From positions 62,001 through 126,000 of the forward strand of contig JAITUC010000019.1 of assembly GCA_031286585.1 (NCBI GenBank): a stretch of DNA of 64,000 nucleotides, in the 5' to 3' direction. A program made the position numbers and the translations under genes. Source of the DNA: Delftia acidovorans (GTDB lineage: Bacteria; Pseudomonadota; Gammaproteobacteria; Burkholderiales; Burkholderiaceae_C). Below the pieces are notes generated by a model. The model made no database searches, was not told where the DNA came from, and saw only the letters and a list, made by a program, of their open reading frames with translations. Positions 43,953-53,245 of this stretch are shown here, one piece after another. The stretch's first letter is position 1, and the number at the start of each line of letters is the position of its first letter.

Positions 43953-44336
43953 ATGAAGCCCAATCCCGTCGTCTGGTTCGAGATCCATGTACAGGACATG
44001 GCGCGTGCGCGCCGGTTCTATGAAACCGTGTTCCAGGGCGCCCTTGAGCATCTGCCCGCGCCCGATGGGTCCGACAGCTACGAGATGCTGTCCTTCCCCA
44101 TGGAAATGATGGGCCCTGGCGCGGGTGGAATGTTGGTGAGGATGGACGGTGCGCCCTCCGGTGGCGGCGGCACCCTGGTCTATTTCGGCTGCGATGACTG
44201 TGCCATCGAACAGGGCCGCGTCGAGGCGGCGGGCGGACGCATCGAACAGGCCAAGTTCTCCATTGGTCCGCACGGCCATTGCGCTGTCGTCGTGGACACC
44301 GAGGGCAACCGCATCGGCCTGCACTCCATGCAATGA
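43953..44336 (+). CDS. VOC-superfamily protein
   Basis: 127 residues, a single VOC domain: VVWFEIHVQDMARARRFYETVF, LVYFGCDD and VVVDTEGNRIGLHS. Closer to YdcJ/glyoxalase-like stand-alone VOC proteins than to the two PhnB-type genes upstream. Ribosome site GAGGAG. Its stop codon overlaps the start of the next gene (ATGA). Confidence 0.88.
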   Translation: MKPNPVVWFEIHVQDMARARRFYETVFQGALEHLPAPDGSDSYEMLSFPMEMMGPGAGGMLVRMDGAPSGGGGTLVYFGCDDCAIEQGRVEAAGGRIEQAKFSIGPHGHCAVVVDTEGNRIGLHSMQ

Positions 44337-44821
44337 GCACTTCCATGACAACGCAAGACCTTCCCGACCACGCCAATGACCTGGTGCTCACGCGCCTGCT
44401 CGACATTCCCGCAGACAGGCTCTACCGCTGCTGGACGGAACCTGCGCTGATCCAGCAATGGTTTGCGCCCAGCCCCTGGAGCGTGGCCCGCGTGGACAAC
44501 GATGTGCGGCCCGGCGGCCACAGCCTCATCGTCATGCGCAGCCCCGAGGGGCAGGAGATGCCCGGGCACGGCGTCTATCTGGAAGTCATTCCCAACCGCC
44601 GCCTGGTCTTCACCGACGCCTTCACCCAAGGCTGGGTGCCTGCCGACAAGCCCTTCATGACGGGCATCGTCAGCTTCGATCCCGTGGGCGGCCAGACCCG
44701 CTATACCGCCCGGGTGCGCCATTGGAGCGCGGCTGACCGAGCCCGGCACGAAGCCATGGGTTTTCACACCGGCTGGGGCCAGTGCACGGACCAGCTGGCC
44801 GAGCTCGCGGCCCGGCTCTGA
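44333..44821 (+). CDS. SRPBCC (AHSA1-like) domain protein
   Basis: 162 residues with the AHSA1/SRPBCC helix-grip fold: LVLTRLLDIPADRLYRCWTEP, QQWFAPSPWSV and the C-terminal GFHTGWGQCTDQLAELA. These proteins bind hydrophobic ligands. Such genes commonly sit beside PhnB-type VOC genes and TetR or ArsR regulators. Translation is coupled to the preceding VOC gene; an internal ATG at 44345 is an alternative start. Confidence 0.88.
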   Translation: MSTSMTTQDLPDHANDLVLTRLLDIPADRLYRCWTEPALIQQWFAPSPWSVARVDNDVRPGGHSLIVMRSPEGQEMPGHGVYLEVIPNRRLVFTDAFTQGWVPADKPFMTGIVSFDPVGGQTRYTARVRHWSAADRARHEAMGFHTGWGQCTDQLAELAARL

Positions 44822-44846
44822 AGCCGGATTTCACCAGGAGAGAGCC

Positions 44847-45248
44847 ATGCACTACATCGACGGATTCGTGCTGCCCGTGCCCCGGGCCAACCTGCAGGCC
44901 TACCGCGAGGTGGCGCAGGCCGCCGGCCAGGTATGGATGGAATACGGCGCGCTGCAGTACTGGGAATGCGCGGGCGATGACGTGCCCATGGGCAAGCTGA
45001 CCTCGTTTCCCCAGGCCGTGCAGCTCAAGGAAGGCGAGATCGTGTTCTTCTCATGGATCATCTATGCGTCGCGCGCGGAGCGCGACCGCATCAATGCCGC
45101 CGTCATGAAGGACCCGCGCATTGCCGCCATGGACCCGGCCACCATGCCCTTCGACGCCAAGCGCATGTTCTGGGGCGGCTTCGAGAGCGTCGTGGAACTG
45201 GGCACGGATGAGAGCGCAGGTGCGGGCGCCAGCGACGCGCCGGCCTAG
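44847..45248 (+). CDS. DUF1428 family protein
   Basis: 133 residues of the DUF1428 (YbaA-like) family: [53 protein letters not shown] and [13 protein letters not shown] dimeric alpha-beta barrel fold is expected; biochemical role unknown. AGGAGAG precedes the ATG. Last gene of the VOC cluster; its stop codon overlaps the rlmB stop codon from the opposite strand. Confidence 0.9.
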   Translation: MHYIDGFVLPVPRANLQAYREVAQAAGQVWMEYGALQYWECAGDDVPMGKLTSFPQAVQLKEGEIVFFSWIIYASRAERDRINAAVMKDPRIAAMDPATMPFDAKRMFWGGFESVVELGTDESAGAGASDAPA

Positions 45249-46036
45249 ATCTGGTCAGCCGGGGCGGCAGACACGGCAGGCGTGGTGCCCTGGCCGCGCT
45301 GGCGCAGCGCTTCGTACAGGCACACGCCGCTGGCCACGGAAACGTTGAGGCTGGAGACGGCGCCCATCATGGGGATGCCGATCAGCTCGTCGCAGGTCTT
45401 GCGAGTGAGCTGGCGCATGCCGTCGCCTTCGGCGCCCAGCACCAGGGCCGTGGGGCCCGTGAGGTCCACCTCGTACAGGGTCTTGGGCGCATCGTCGCTG
45501 GTGCCGATGATCCAGATGTCGCGCTCCTTGAGCTCATTGAGCGTGCGCGCCAGGTTGGTGACCATGAAATAGGGCACGGTCTCGGCCGCGCCGCTGGCCA
45601 CCTTGGCCACCGTGGCGTTCACGCCCACCGCATGGTCCTTGGGCGCAATCACCGCATGGGCGCCGGCGCCATCGGCCACGCGCAGACAGGCTCCCAGGTT
45701 GTGCGGATCGGTCACGCCGTCCAGCACCAGCAGCAGCGGCTTGCTGATGCCGTCCGCCTCCAGCTGCTCCAGCAATTCGTCCAGCGAATGCACCTGGGCC
45801 ACCGCCTCCACGCGAGCGGCCACGCCCTGGTGGCCATGGCTGCCAGCCAGCTTGGCAAGGCGTTCGCCGTCGGCCTCGATCAGCCGGACGCCGGCCGACT
45901 TGGCGCGGTCGAGGAACTGGCGCATGCGCGCATCGCGGCGCGTGGCCTCGTAGTAGACCTCGATGATGGATTGGGGCGCGGTCTTCATGCGCACGCCGAC
46001 GGCGTGGAAGCCGAAGAGAACTTTGGGGGACGACAT
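45245..46036 (-). CDS. rlmB: 23S rRNA (guanosine2251-2'-O)-methyltransferase
   Basis: 263-residue SPOUT methyltransferase. N-terminal RNA-binding substrate domain (about 1-75, [12 protein letters not shown]), then the catalytic domain with [29 protein letters not shown] and [20 protein letters not shown], the knotted SAM-binding motifs. It methylates G2251 in the peptidyl-transferase P-loop. The start at 46036 ([13 protein letters not shown]) is preferred to 46045. Divergent from sstT. Confidence 0.95.
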   Translation of the reverse strand: MSSPKVLFGFHAVGVRMKTAPQSIIEVYYEATRRDARMRQFLDRAKSAGVRLIEADGERLAKLAGSHGHQGVAARVEAVAQVHSLDELLEQLEADGISKPLLLVLDGVTDPHNLGACLRVADGAGAHAVIAPKDHAVGVNATVAKVASGAAETVPYFMVTNLARTLNELKERDIWIIGTSDDAPKTLYEVDLTGPTALVLGAEGDGMRQLTRKTCDELIGIPMMGAVSSLNVSVASGVCLYEALRQRGQGTTPAVSAAPADQI

Positions 46037-46131
46037 GGGGCGCAATTATCCCGCCAATTGGACGGTGCACCGGGCCCCATCCTGTGAAGCCCGTCTGCGC
46101 GCAACGGCTCCTGTGGTTTTTACGTAGCCGC

Positions 46132-46210
46132 TACACTGCGCGGCTTGGCCGCCTTCCAGCAGCCCTGCACATTGCGGCATGCACCGTAGCCACGGGCATG
46201 CCGCTTTGCA
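46132..46210 (+). promoter_or_regulatory. sstT leader with terminator-like hairpin
   Basis: A TACACT -10-like hexamer lies at 46132-46137. Downstream a strong stem, GCGGCATGC/GCATGCCGC (46174-46204) with an inner CCGT/ACGG extension, is followed by T-rich sequence (TTTGCATTTTTCC). It stands 48 bp before the sstT ATG and faces sstT, so it could attenuate sstT. The neighbouring upstream gene, rlmB, runs the other way and does not need it. Confidence 0.5.
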
Positions 46211-46252
46211 TTTTTCCATCGTTTTGTTTTTTCCTTTTCTTCGCCAACCATC

Positions 46253-47476
46253 ATGCTCAAAGCACTCTTCGCCCGGCTTGCCCGCACCAGCCTGGTCGGC
46301 CAGATCGCCATCAGCCTGGTCGCTGGCGGCCTGCTGGCCTGGCTCTGGCCCCAGGCCGCCCAGTCCGTGTCCCTGCTGGGCACGCTGTTCATCTCCGCCC
46401 TCAAGGCCGTGGCGCCCGTGCTGGTGCTGCTGCTGGTGGTCTCGGCCACCAGCAACCACCGGCCTGGCCAGGCCACGCAGATCCGCCCCATCCTGTGGCT
46501 GTATGTGCTGGGCACCTTTGCGGCGGCCGTGGTCGCCGTCGGCGCCAGCATGGCCTTCCCGTCCACCATCCAGTTCAAGGATGCCGCCCCGGCCCAGGGC
46601 GCACCCGGGCGCATCGGAGAAGTGCTGATGGCCCTGGTGCAAAGCGCCTTCGACAACCCCGTGCGTGCGCTGATGGATGCCAACTACATCGGCATCCTGG
46701 CCTGGGCACTGGCCATGGGACTGGCCCTGCGCCATGCCTCGGAGTCCACTCGCGCCGTGATGCAGGACCTGGGCCAGGCCATCACCCGCGTGATCCAGGG
46801 CGTGATCCGGCTGGCGCCGCTGGGCATCTTCGGCCTGGTGGCCGGCACCTTTGCCCAGTCGGGCCTGGAAAAGCTGCTGGACTACGCCCACCTTCTGGGC
46901 GTGCTGCTGGGCTGCATGCTCTTCGTAGCCCTGGTGGTGAACCCGCTCATCGTCTGGACACAGACGCGCCGCAACCCCTACCCGCTGGTCCTCACCTGCC
47001 TGCGCGAGAGCGCGGTGACGGCCTTCTTCACGCGCAGCTCGGCCGCCAACATTCCGGTGAACCTGGCCCTGGCCAAGCGCCTGGGCCTGGATGAGGACAC
47101 CTACAGCGTCTCCATCCCGCTGGGCGCGACCATCAACATGGCCGGGGCTGCCGTCACCATCAGCGTGCTGTCGCTGGCCGCTGCCCATACGCTGGGCATC
47201 CAGGTGGACCTGCTGACCGCCATCCTGCTGTGCGTGGTGGCCGCGGTGTGCGCATGCGGCGCCTCGGGCGTGGCCGGCGGCTCGTTGCTGCTGATTCCGC
47301 TGGCCTGCAGCCTGTTCGGCATCTCCAACGATCTGGCCATGCAGGTGGTGGGCGTGGGCTTTGTCATCGGCGTGATCCAGGACTCGGCCGAAACCGCGCT
47401 GAACTCCTCGACCGACGTGATCTTCACGGCCGCGGCCTGCGAGGCAGCCGGGCGCCGTGAGGCCGTGGCGGCCTGA
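46253..47476 (+). CDS. sstT: Serine/threonine:Na+ symporter SstT
   Basis: A 407-residue dicarboxylate/amino acid:cation symporter (DAACS) family protein. It shows SstT-type features: [20 protein letters not shown], the serine-rich [17 protein letters not shown] re-entrant loop, [17 protein letters not shown], and [20 protein letters not shown]. It imports serine and threonine with Na+. About eight to nine membrane helices; length matches E. coli SstT (414). The start codon lies behind a terminator-like hairpin in the leader. Confidence 0.93.
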   Translation: MLKALFARLARTSLVGQIAISLVAGGLLAWLWPQAAQSVSLLGTLFISALKAVAPVLVLLLVVSATSNHRPGQATQIRPILWLYVLGTFAAAVVAVGASMAFPSTIQFKDAAPAQGAPGRIGEVLMALVQSAFDNPVRALMDANYIGILAWALAMGLALRHASESTRAVMQDLGQAITRVIQGVIRLAPLGIFGLVAGTFAQSGLEKLLDYAHLLGVLLGCMLFVALVVNPLIVWTQTRRNPYPLVLTCLRESAVTAFFTRSSAANIPVNLALAKRLGLDEDTYSVSIPLGATINMAGAAVTISVLSLAAAHTLGIQVDLLTAILLCVVAAVCACGASGVAGGSLLLIPLACSLFGISNDLAMQVVGVGFVIGVIQDSAETALNSSTDVIFTAAACEAAGRREAVAA

Positions 47477-47501
47477 GCGTCAGGCCATGCTGGCGTCCCG
47501 A

Positions 47502-48212
47502 TCAGGCCGCCAGCGCCTGCCCCTCCTCGATGCGGGCGACGCGGCCGGCCTCGATGGTCACGCGGCGCTCGCAGCGCGCGGCAATGGCGCGGTCATGCGT
47601 GACCATGACCAGCGTCGTGCCGCGCTCGCGGTTGAGCGCGAACATCAGCTCCATGATGGTTTCGCCGGTCGCAAAATCCAGGCTGCCCGTGGGCTCGTCG
47701 GCCAGAAGCACGGCGGGCTCGACCACGAAGGCACGGGCCAGCGCCACGCGCTGCTGCTCGCCCCCCGACAGCAGCTTGGGATAGTGGCCCAGGCGCTGGC
47801 CCAGGCCCACACGCTCCAGCATCTCGGTGGCGCGGCGGCGGGCCTCGCGGCTGCCCGCCAGCTCCAGCGGCAGCATCACGTTCTCCAGCGCCGTCAGATT
47901 GCCCAGCAACTGGAAGCTCTGGAAGACAAAGCCCAGCTTTTGCGCGCGCACGGCGGCGCGCGCATCTTCATCCAGCGCGAACATGTCCTGGCCCTGCAGC
48001 CGCACCGTGCCGCGCGTGGGCGTATCCAGGCCGGCAAGAATGGACAGCAGCGTGCTTTTCCCCGAGCCCGAGGCACCGACGATGGCCACGGTTTCCCTTG
48101 CGGCAAAACGCAGATCGATATCCCGCAGAATATCCAGTGTTCCGGTCGAATCGCTGACCGACTTGAAGACATGCTCGACTTCGATCAGGGGCTGGGCAGT
48201 GCTTTGTGACAT
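47502..48212 (-). CDS. ABC transporter ATPase, YbbA/LolD-like
   Basis: A 236-residue MacB/LolD-group ATPase: Walker [13 protein letters not shown]-loop FVFQSFQLL, signature [14 protein letters not shown], Walker [13 protein letters not shown], His switch MVTHD. It is divergent from a TesA-like esterase gene, the same layout as ybbA/tesA in E. coli. There ybbA is followed by the large permease ybbP; here the next gene on that side is sstT on the other strand, so no permease partner is adjacent. Confidence 0.9.
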   Translation of the reverse strand: MSQSTAQPLIEVEHVFKSVSDSTGTLDILRDIDLRFAARETVAIVGASGSGKSTLLSILAGLDTPTRGTVRLQGQDMFALDEDARAAVRAQKLGFVFQSFQLLGNLTALENVMLPLELAGSREARRRATEMLERVGLGQRLGHYPKLLSGGEQQRVALARAFVVEPAVLLADEPTGSLDFATGETIMELMFALNRERGTTLVMVTHDRAIAARCERRVTIEAGRVARIEEGQALAA

Positions 48213-48228
48213 GGAGGATGGGAAGACG

Positions 48229-48894
48229 ATGCAAGACAAGCTGCGCGCAATGCGCCGACGCCGCCACTTTATATCGGCCGGCTTGGCCTTCGGCCTGCTG
48301 GGTGCTTGGACGGCCACGCCCACATGGGCGGCCGAGACGGGCCCGCTGCTGGTGCTGGGCGACTCGCTGAGTGCCGAATACGGGCTGGCCCGTGGCACGG
48401 GCTGGGTGGCGCTGCTGCAAAAGCGGCTGCAGGAGAGCCAAAAGAATGTGCCGCTGGTCAATGCCAGCGTGAGCGGCGAGACCACCTCGGGCGGCCGCTC
48501 TCGCCTGCCTGCCCTGCTCAAGCAGCACAAGCCATCGGTGGTGGTGATCGAATTGGGCGGCAACGATGCGCTGCGGGGTCTGCCGCTGCAAAGCACGCAG
48601 GGCAATCTGGACGCCATGGTGCGCGCGGCCCGGGATGCCGGAGCCAAGGTGCTGCTGGTGGGCATGCAGGTACCGCCCAACTATGGCAGCGGCTATACGC
48701 GCCAGTTCGAACAGTTGTTCGCCAAGGTCGCGCAGGAGCAGAAGGTGCCGCTGGTGCCCTTCCTGCTGGTCGGCATCGGCGACGCGGCCGATTCGGCCCA
48801 GTGGTTCCAGGCCGACCGCATCCACCCCACGGCCAAGGCCCAGCCGCGCATGCTGGACAACGTCTGGCCCCAGCTCAGCCGGCTGCTGCCCTGA
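48229..48894 (+). CDS. tesA: Periplasmic SGNH esterase, TesA-like (thioesterase I/arylesterase)
   Basis: 221 residues with a signal peptide (about 1-34, basic RRRRHF then hydrophobic, cleavage near TWAAE). SGNH-hydrolase blocks are intact: catalytic Ser in VLGDSLSAEYGL, block II Gly in SVSGETTSGG, block III Asn in ELGGNDALRG, and the Asp/His pair in DRIHPTAKAQ. It hydrolyses acyl-CoA, lysophospholipid or aryl esters in the periplasm. ATG 48229 has GGAAG upstream; alternative starts are 48211 and 48250. Divergent from ybbA with start codons 17 bp apart. Confidence 0.9.
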   Translation: MQDKLRAMRRRRHFISAGLAFGLLGAWTATPTWAAETGPLLVLGDSLSAEYGLARGTGWVALLQKRLQESQKNVPLVNASVSGETTSGGRSRLPALLKQHKPSVVVIELGGNDALRGLPLQSTQGNLDAMVRAARDAGAKVLLVGMQVPPNYGSGYTRQFEQLFAKVAQEQKVPLVPFLLVGIGDAADSAQWFQADRIHPTAKAQPRMLDNVWPQLSRLLP

Positions 48895-48913
48895 GCACAG
48901 GGCAGGCAGGCTG

Positions 48914-49099
48914 TCAGCTGCCGCGGCCTTCCTCGCCGGGATGCGCCGCTGCGGGGGAGGCCTGGTCCTCCGCCGCCATGCCGCCGCCCTCATGGTCGTC
49001 GGGCTTTCTTTCGGCCTTAGCTTTCTCCTTTTCAAGCTTTTTCTGCTTTTTCGCCAGTTCGCGCTGGCGTTTTTCATAGGCGTAATTGGGTGTCGCCAC
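48914..49099 (-). CDS. Small, highly charged protein
   Basis: 61 residues from a GTG start at 49099 with a strong GAGGAG site 7 nt upstream (an ATG at 49123 is also in frame but lacks such a site). Residues 5-35 are a Lys/Glu/Gln-rich helical stretch (YEKRQRELAKKQKKLEKEKA), then an acidic, Gly-rich tail. I recall similar small charged proteins in other Burkholderiales but did not verify it. Function unknown. Confidence 0.65.
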   Translation of the reverse strand: MATPNYAYEKRQRELAKKQKKLEKEKAKAERKPDDHEGGGMAAEDQASPAAAHPGEEGRGS

Positions 49100-49168
49100 A
49101 GGTGGACTCCTCTGTTGTTGCAAGCCTCACTGTAGCCGCAAGGCGGGACATGCCAGGAAAACCTCAGG

Positions 49169-49972
49169 TTAGGGAGGTGCAGGTTCGGCGGAATCGCCCA
49201 CGCTGCAACGGTATGCATGCCAACTGGCGCAGCCCAGCAAAGGCCCCACCAGCAGCAGGCCCGCGCCATACCACCACAGGGCAACCGCCACCAGCGCTGT
49301 GATGATCGCGGCCCACTGCAGCATGACGGCCAGGTTCAGGCCGACCACGCGCATGCTGGTGATGCAGGCCGTGAGCGCATCGCTGCCCCGGTCCAGCATG
49401 GCCGGCAGCGCCACCACCATGCTGGCGAACACCAGGGCCGCGAATGCACCGCCAACCAGCAGGTAGATGGCCAGGAATTCCCAGTTCTCGGGCCGCGCCA
49501 CGGCCTGCAGCATGCCGGCCGTGGTGGGCATGCCGGTATCGAAGAACACGGCAAAGACCACCATGGAAGCGCGCGCCCAGAGCATCTCCAGCACCAGCAG
49601 CACCATGACCAGCATGCCCATGCTGCCCATCTGCGTGTCCCAGCAGGTCAGCGAGCTGCTCAGTTGGGGCGGCAGGCCCCGCTCCAGCCTGCGGCTGGTG
49701 TCGTACAGGCCCATGGCCAGAAAGGGGCCGATCAGCAGGCAGCCGCTGGCCATGGCCATGCTGTATTCCGGGCTGGCGCGGAACACCCAGCCGATCAGCA
49801 GGGCCATGGCCCAGAAGCACAGGCCGTAGAACAGCGCCACGCCGGGCGCACGCCGCAGATCGCGCCAGCCCAGGGCCAGCCAGCGCCAGGGGTCGGTCAT
49901 GCGCAGCAGCTGCACCTGCAGCGTGGCGGCCGGGTTGTCGGAAGCTTTCTCGGGAGCGGGGGATGCCTGCAT
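49169..49972 (-). CDS. DUF2189 integral membrane protein (BPSS1780 type)
   Basis: 267 residues with about six membrane helices. The N-terminal block WRWLALGWRDLRRAPGVALFYG is the DUF2189 hallmark, with ASPEYSMAMASGCLLIGPFLAMGLYDTSRRLERG seen in parts. The family is widespread in Proteobacteria and sometimes lies near cytochrome or stress genes; the role is unknown. It has no obvious operon partner. Confidence 0.85.
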   Translation of the reverse strand: MQASPAPEKASDNPAATLQVQLLRMTDPWRWLALGWRDLRRAPGVALFYGLCFWAMALLIGWVFRASPEYSMAMASGCLLIGPFLAMGLYDTSRRLERGLPPQLSSSLTCWDTQMGSMGMLVMVLLVLEMLWARASMVVFAVFFDTGMPTTAGMLQAVARPENWEFLAIYLLVGGAFAALVFASMVVALPAMLDRGSDALTACITSMRVVGLNLAVMLQWAAIITALVAVALWWYGAGLLLVGPLLGCASWHAYRCSVGDSAEPAPP

Positions 49973-50064
49973 GCCTGGACCTCCTGGATCAGCGAGTCCA
50001 AAGTTATCGCAGCCATGGCACTGCTGCCATGGCGGAAACTACCGAGGCACCGCCCCGCGCGCAC

Positions 50065-51816
50065 TCAGGCCTGGACCAGCTTGCCCGGCTGGCCGGGCAG
50101 CGCCTTCCAGGCCGCATCGCGCACGGCCTGGTATTGGCGGCTGAACACGGTGTCCACGTAGATCCACTCGGCCTGGCAGGCCTGCGGCGTGGCCGTGACG
50201 ATCATGTAGCCACGGCGCGAGGTATCGCAGTACTTGAGCGTGGAGATGAATTGCAGCAGCGCGCCACGCAGCTGGGCCGGGTTCTGGCCCGACAGGTATT
50301 CCTCGAAGCCCGGCGAGCTGACGGACGAGGTCGCGAACTCCACGCCCACGGCCTGCCCGCTGCGGTCACGCAATTCGCTGGCCCAGGCATTGTGGGTGTC
50401 GCCCGCCAGCACGACCAGGTTCTTGCCCAGGCTGCGCGCCGTGGCCAGCACGGTCTCGCGTGCCACGGCGTAGCCGTCCCAGGCATCGAGGTTGTAGGGA
50501 ATGCTGGGCTGGGCCAGGATGGCCTTTTCCGCCGCCGTCAGGCTGGCCGGGTTGGCCTGTGCCTTGGCCAGCAGCGCCGCGTAGGCGGGCAGCGAGACAC
50601 CGCTGCCGGGGCTGAGGATGTCCATCAGCAAGGGGGCCGGCAGCTCCATGCGCCCCATCAGCACCTGCTGGCCCAGCACCTGCCAGGTGGCCTGCGAGGC
50701 CGCCAGCTGCTGGCCCAGCCACTGGCTCTGGGTAGTGCCCATGAGCTGGCGCGCAGGATTGGCCATGTCGGAGGTGAAGCGTGCCGCGTCCAGGCCTTGG
50801 GCGGTGAAGTAGTCGGCGTAGTCCAGTTGCTTGTCGCGGCCGATGACGCGCGTGTCCAGCATGTGCAGCGCCAGCAGGTCGCCGAAGGCGAAGCTGCGGT
50901 AGATGATCTCGGGCTGAGCGTTGCGCGTGGGCATCCACTCGTGATAGGCCTTGAGCGCGGCCACCTTGCGCAGCTCGAAATCGCCTTCGGTGGCCGGCTG
51001 GTGGTTTTCGGCGCCGTGCATCCAGGTGTCGTTGGAGATTTCGTGGTCGTCCCAGACGGCGATCATGGGCGCCGCCGCATGCAGGGCCTGCAGGTCGGCA
51101 TCGCTCTTGTACTGGGCATGGCGCTGGCGGTAATCGGCCAGACTGACGATTTCGTTGGCCGGCAGGCTCTGGCGCTGCATGGCTTCGGCCTTGCCATTGG
51201 CATAGCCTCCGCGTGCGTACTCATAGATGTAGTCGCCCAGGTGCACGGTGGCATCCAGGTCGCCCTGGCGCGCGGCATGCGCGTAGACGTTGAAGTAGCC
51301 CGCAGGGTAGTTGGCGCAGGAGAACACGGCCAGCTTGACCTGCTGCACCGCGCCCACGGGCAGGGTGCGCGTGCGGCCCGTGGCGCTGATCACGCCCTGG
51401 CAGCGAAAGCGGTAGTGGTAGCGCGTGGCGGGCTTGAGGCCCGTGGCGTCGGCCTTGAAAGTGAAGTCTTGGGTGGCGCGCGCCATGGCCTTGCCCAACA
51501 CCACGATGGTCTTGAAGTCGGCGTCCGAGGCCAGTTCCCACTCCACCTCGATGTCGCTGGAATGGCCCTGGGGCGGCGTCACGCGGGTCCAGAGGATGAC
51601 GCGGTCGCTCAACGGGTCGCCGCTGGCCACGCCGTGGCGGAACTCGACGGGAATGCTGCTGTCGCCGTCGGAGCCGCCGCAGCCGGCCAGTGGCAGCGCC
51701 AGGGCCGAAGCGCCCATGCCACGCACGAAATGGCGGCGGCTGGCCCCGATGCCGGCCCCATTGGACGCGGTCTTCGCGTGCTGCAGGATATTGGTGATGC
51801 TCTCTTTGTGCTTCAT
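50065..51816 (-). CDS. Alkaline phosphatase D (PhoD family), Tat-exported
   Basis: 583 residues. A Tat signal (SRRHFV, with RR at 27-28) is followed by a hydrophobic stretch and a lipobox-like LAGC (Cys46), so the enzyme may be a Tat-exported lipoprotein. The PhoD core has FRHGVASGDPLSDRVILWTR, HLGDYIYEY, VWDDHEISNDTW and AGDTHNAW, the metal-binding residues of the purple-acid-phosphatase-like fold. It hydrolyses phosphomonoesters and diesters outside the cytoplasm. The start at 51816 places the Tat motif normally. No Pho box was found by eye. Confidence 0.92.
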   Translation of the reverse strand: MKHKESITNILQHAKTASNGAGIGASRRHFVRGMGASALALPLAGCGGSDGDSSIPVEFRHGVASGDPLSDRVILWTRVTPPQGHSSDIEVEWELASDADFKTIVVLGKAMARATQDFTFKADATGLKPATRYHYRFRCQGVISATGRTRTLPVGAVQQVKLAVFSCANYPAGYFNVYAHAARQGDLDATVHLGDYIYEYARGGYANGKAEAMQRQSLPANEIVSLADYRQRHAQYKSDADLQALHAAAPMIAVWDDHEISNDTWMHGAENHQPATEGDFELRKVAALKAYHEWMPTRNAQPEIIYRSFAFGDLLALHMLDTRVIGRDKQLDYADYFTAQGLDAARFTSDMANPARQLMGTTQSQWLGQQLAASQATWQVLGQQVLMGRMELPAPLLMDILSPGSGVSLPAYAALLAKAQANPASLTAAEKAILAQPSIPYNLDAWDGYAVARETVLATARSLGKNLVVLAGDTHNAWASELRDRSGQAVGVEFATSSVSSPGFEEYLSGQNPAQLRGALLQFISTLKYCDTSRRGYMIVTATPQACQAEWIYVDTVFSRQYQAVRDAAWKALPGQPGKLVQA

Positions 51817-51914
51817 GCTGGACCAGGGCCTGGAGGCCCCCGTGGGATGGTATGAAGCCAGCGAGCATCGGTGCCGCCGGTGACAGGCGCGTGTCACTGG
51901 CGCCTGGCGCTCAA

Positions 51915-53144
51915 CTATGCGAACGCGGCGGCCAGGGCCTGCTCCAGGTCGGCACGCAGGTCCTGCACGGCCTCCAGGCCGATGGCAAAGCGCACCACGG
52001 TGCCGCTGCGCAGCTGGGGCGTGGGGCAGCTGCGCATGGACGGCAGCTCATAGGGCACGACCAGGCTGATGGGGCCGCCCCAGCTGTAGCCGATCTTGAA
52101 CAGGCGCAGGCTGTCGCAGAAGCGGTCCACGGCCTGCTGGCCATGACGCGGATCGATGACCACGCTGAACAGGCCGGCCGCCACGCCCTCGCCACCGCCG
52201 GCTGCGCCGCACAGGGCCTTCCAGTTCTCGTGCCCCGGAGCACCTTCGAGCGCGGGATGCAGCACCTGGACCACGGCCGGCTGCTGCTGCAGCCAGCGCG
52301 CCAGCTCGCGCGCGGCGCGGTCCTGCGCGTGATAGCGCAGCGCAATGCTGGGCAGCGAGCGCAGCACGGCCTCGGTGTCGTTGCCACCCACGCCCAGGCC
52401 CAGTCGCATATGGGCCAGCTTGATGCGCATGTGCAGCGCCTGGTCGCGCGTGATGATGCTGCCCATGAGCACGTCGCCGCCGCCGCTGGGGTACTTGGTC
52501 AGCGCATGGACGGTGGCGTCCACGCCCACGCTGCGCGAGCCGTCGCCCAGCAGGTCGAAGGGATTGAAGGCCAGGCCCGCACCCCAGGTGTTGTCCAGCA
52601 CGGTGGTGATGCCGCGCGCGCGGCATAGGCGCACCATGGCGATGAGGTCAGGAAACTCCATGGTCACCGAACCGGGCGCCTCCAGCCAGACCAGCCGCGT
52701 CCTGGGCGTGATTTTGGCTTCCAGGTCGGCAAGGTCCATGGCGTCGTAGCACTGGTGACCCACGCCGAAATGGGCCAGCTCGCCCTCGCTCAGGGTCTTG
52801 TTGGGACCGTAGGCGTTATCGGGCAGCAGCATCTCGTCGCCGGTGCGCAACAGGGCCAGGGAAGTGGTGGCGATGGCCGCGAGGCCGCTGGGCACCAGCA
52901 GGCACTGCAGGCCGCCTTCCAGCGCGCTCAGGCGCTCTTCCAGCAAGAAGGTGGTGGGCGTGCCGTGCAGGCCGTAGGTGTAGCTGCTTTTGTCCAGCCA
53001 CTGGCGGCGGCGCATGGCCGCCACGTTCTCGAAGATCACCGTCGAGGCCTTGTGCACCGGCGGCTGCGGAGCGACAAAGCCTTCGGGCGGCTGATAAGGA
53101 TGGTGGATGAGGTGGGTGCTGATCTGCAGGTCGGGTGTGCTCAT
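51915..53144 (-). CDS. Cystathionine beta-lyase/gamma-synthase family PLP enzyme (MetC-like)
   Basis: 409 residues of the Cys/Met metabolism PLP family. The YTYGLHGTPTTFLLEERLSALEG block, LVPSGLAAIATTSLALLRTGD and the PLP lysine in ALTKYPSGGGDVLMG are present; the C-terminal FKIGYSWGGPISLVVP fits bacterial MetC. The likely reaction is cystathionine cleavage to homocysteine, but gamma-synthase or other lyase activity cannot be excluded. Start at 53144 (MSTPDLQISTHLIHH). It lies downstream of the BON gene on the same strand, past a terminator. Confidence 0.88.
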   Translation of the reverse strand: MSTPDLQISTHLIHHPYQPPEGFVAPQPPVHKASTVIFENVAAMRRRQWLDKSSYTYGLHGTPTTFLLEERLSALEGGLQCLLVPSGLAAIATTSLALLRTGDEMLLPDNAYGPNKTLSEGELAHFGVGHQCYDAMDLADLEAKITPRTRLVWLEAPGSVTMEFPDLIAMVRLCRARGITTVLDNTWGAGLAFNPFDLLGDGSRSVGVDATVHALTKYPSGGGDVLMGSIITRDQALHMRIKLAHMRLGLGVGGNDTEAVLRSLPSIALRYHAQDRAARELARWLQQQPAVVQVLHPALEGAPGHENWKALCGAAGGGEGVAAGLFSVVIDPRHGQQAVDRFCDSLRLFKIGYSWGGPISLVVPYELPSMRSCPTPQLRSGTVVRFAIGLEAVQDLRADLEQALAAAFA

Positions 53145-53183
53145 GCAGCGCATCTTATGCGCTGTGCCACGGCGTTCAGGCGT

Positions 53184-53216
53184 AAAAAAACCAGGCGGAC
53201 AAAGCGCCTGGTTTTC
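53184..53216 (-). terminator. Terminator of BON lipoprotein gene
   Basis: Minus-strand stem CCAGGCG/CGCCTGG with a 7-nt loop, then TTTTTTT. The A-rich opposite flank could make it work in both directions. It separates the BON gene from the metC-like gene. Confidence 0.85.
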
Positions 53217-53245
53217 AGTGGGGGGAACAAAGCCTGTGGCTGCGA

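Noticed and set aside
49963-51855. A 630-codon plus frame antisense to phoD
   Set aside because: PhoD has Tat signal and metal-binding motifs; the antisense frame is compositionally biased without motifs.
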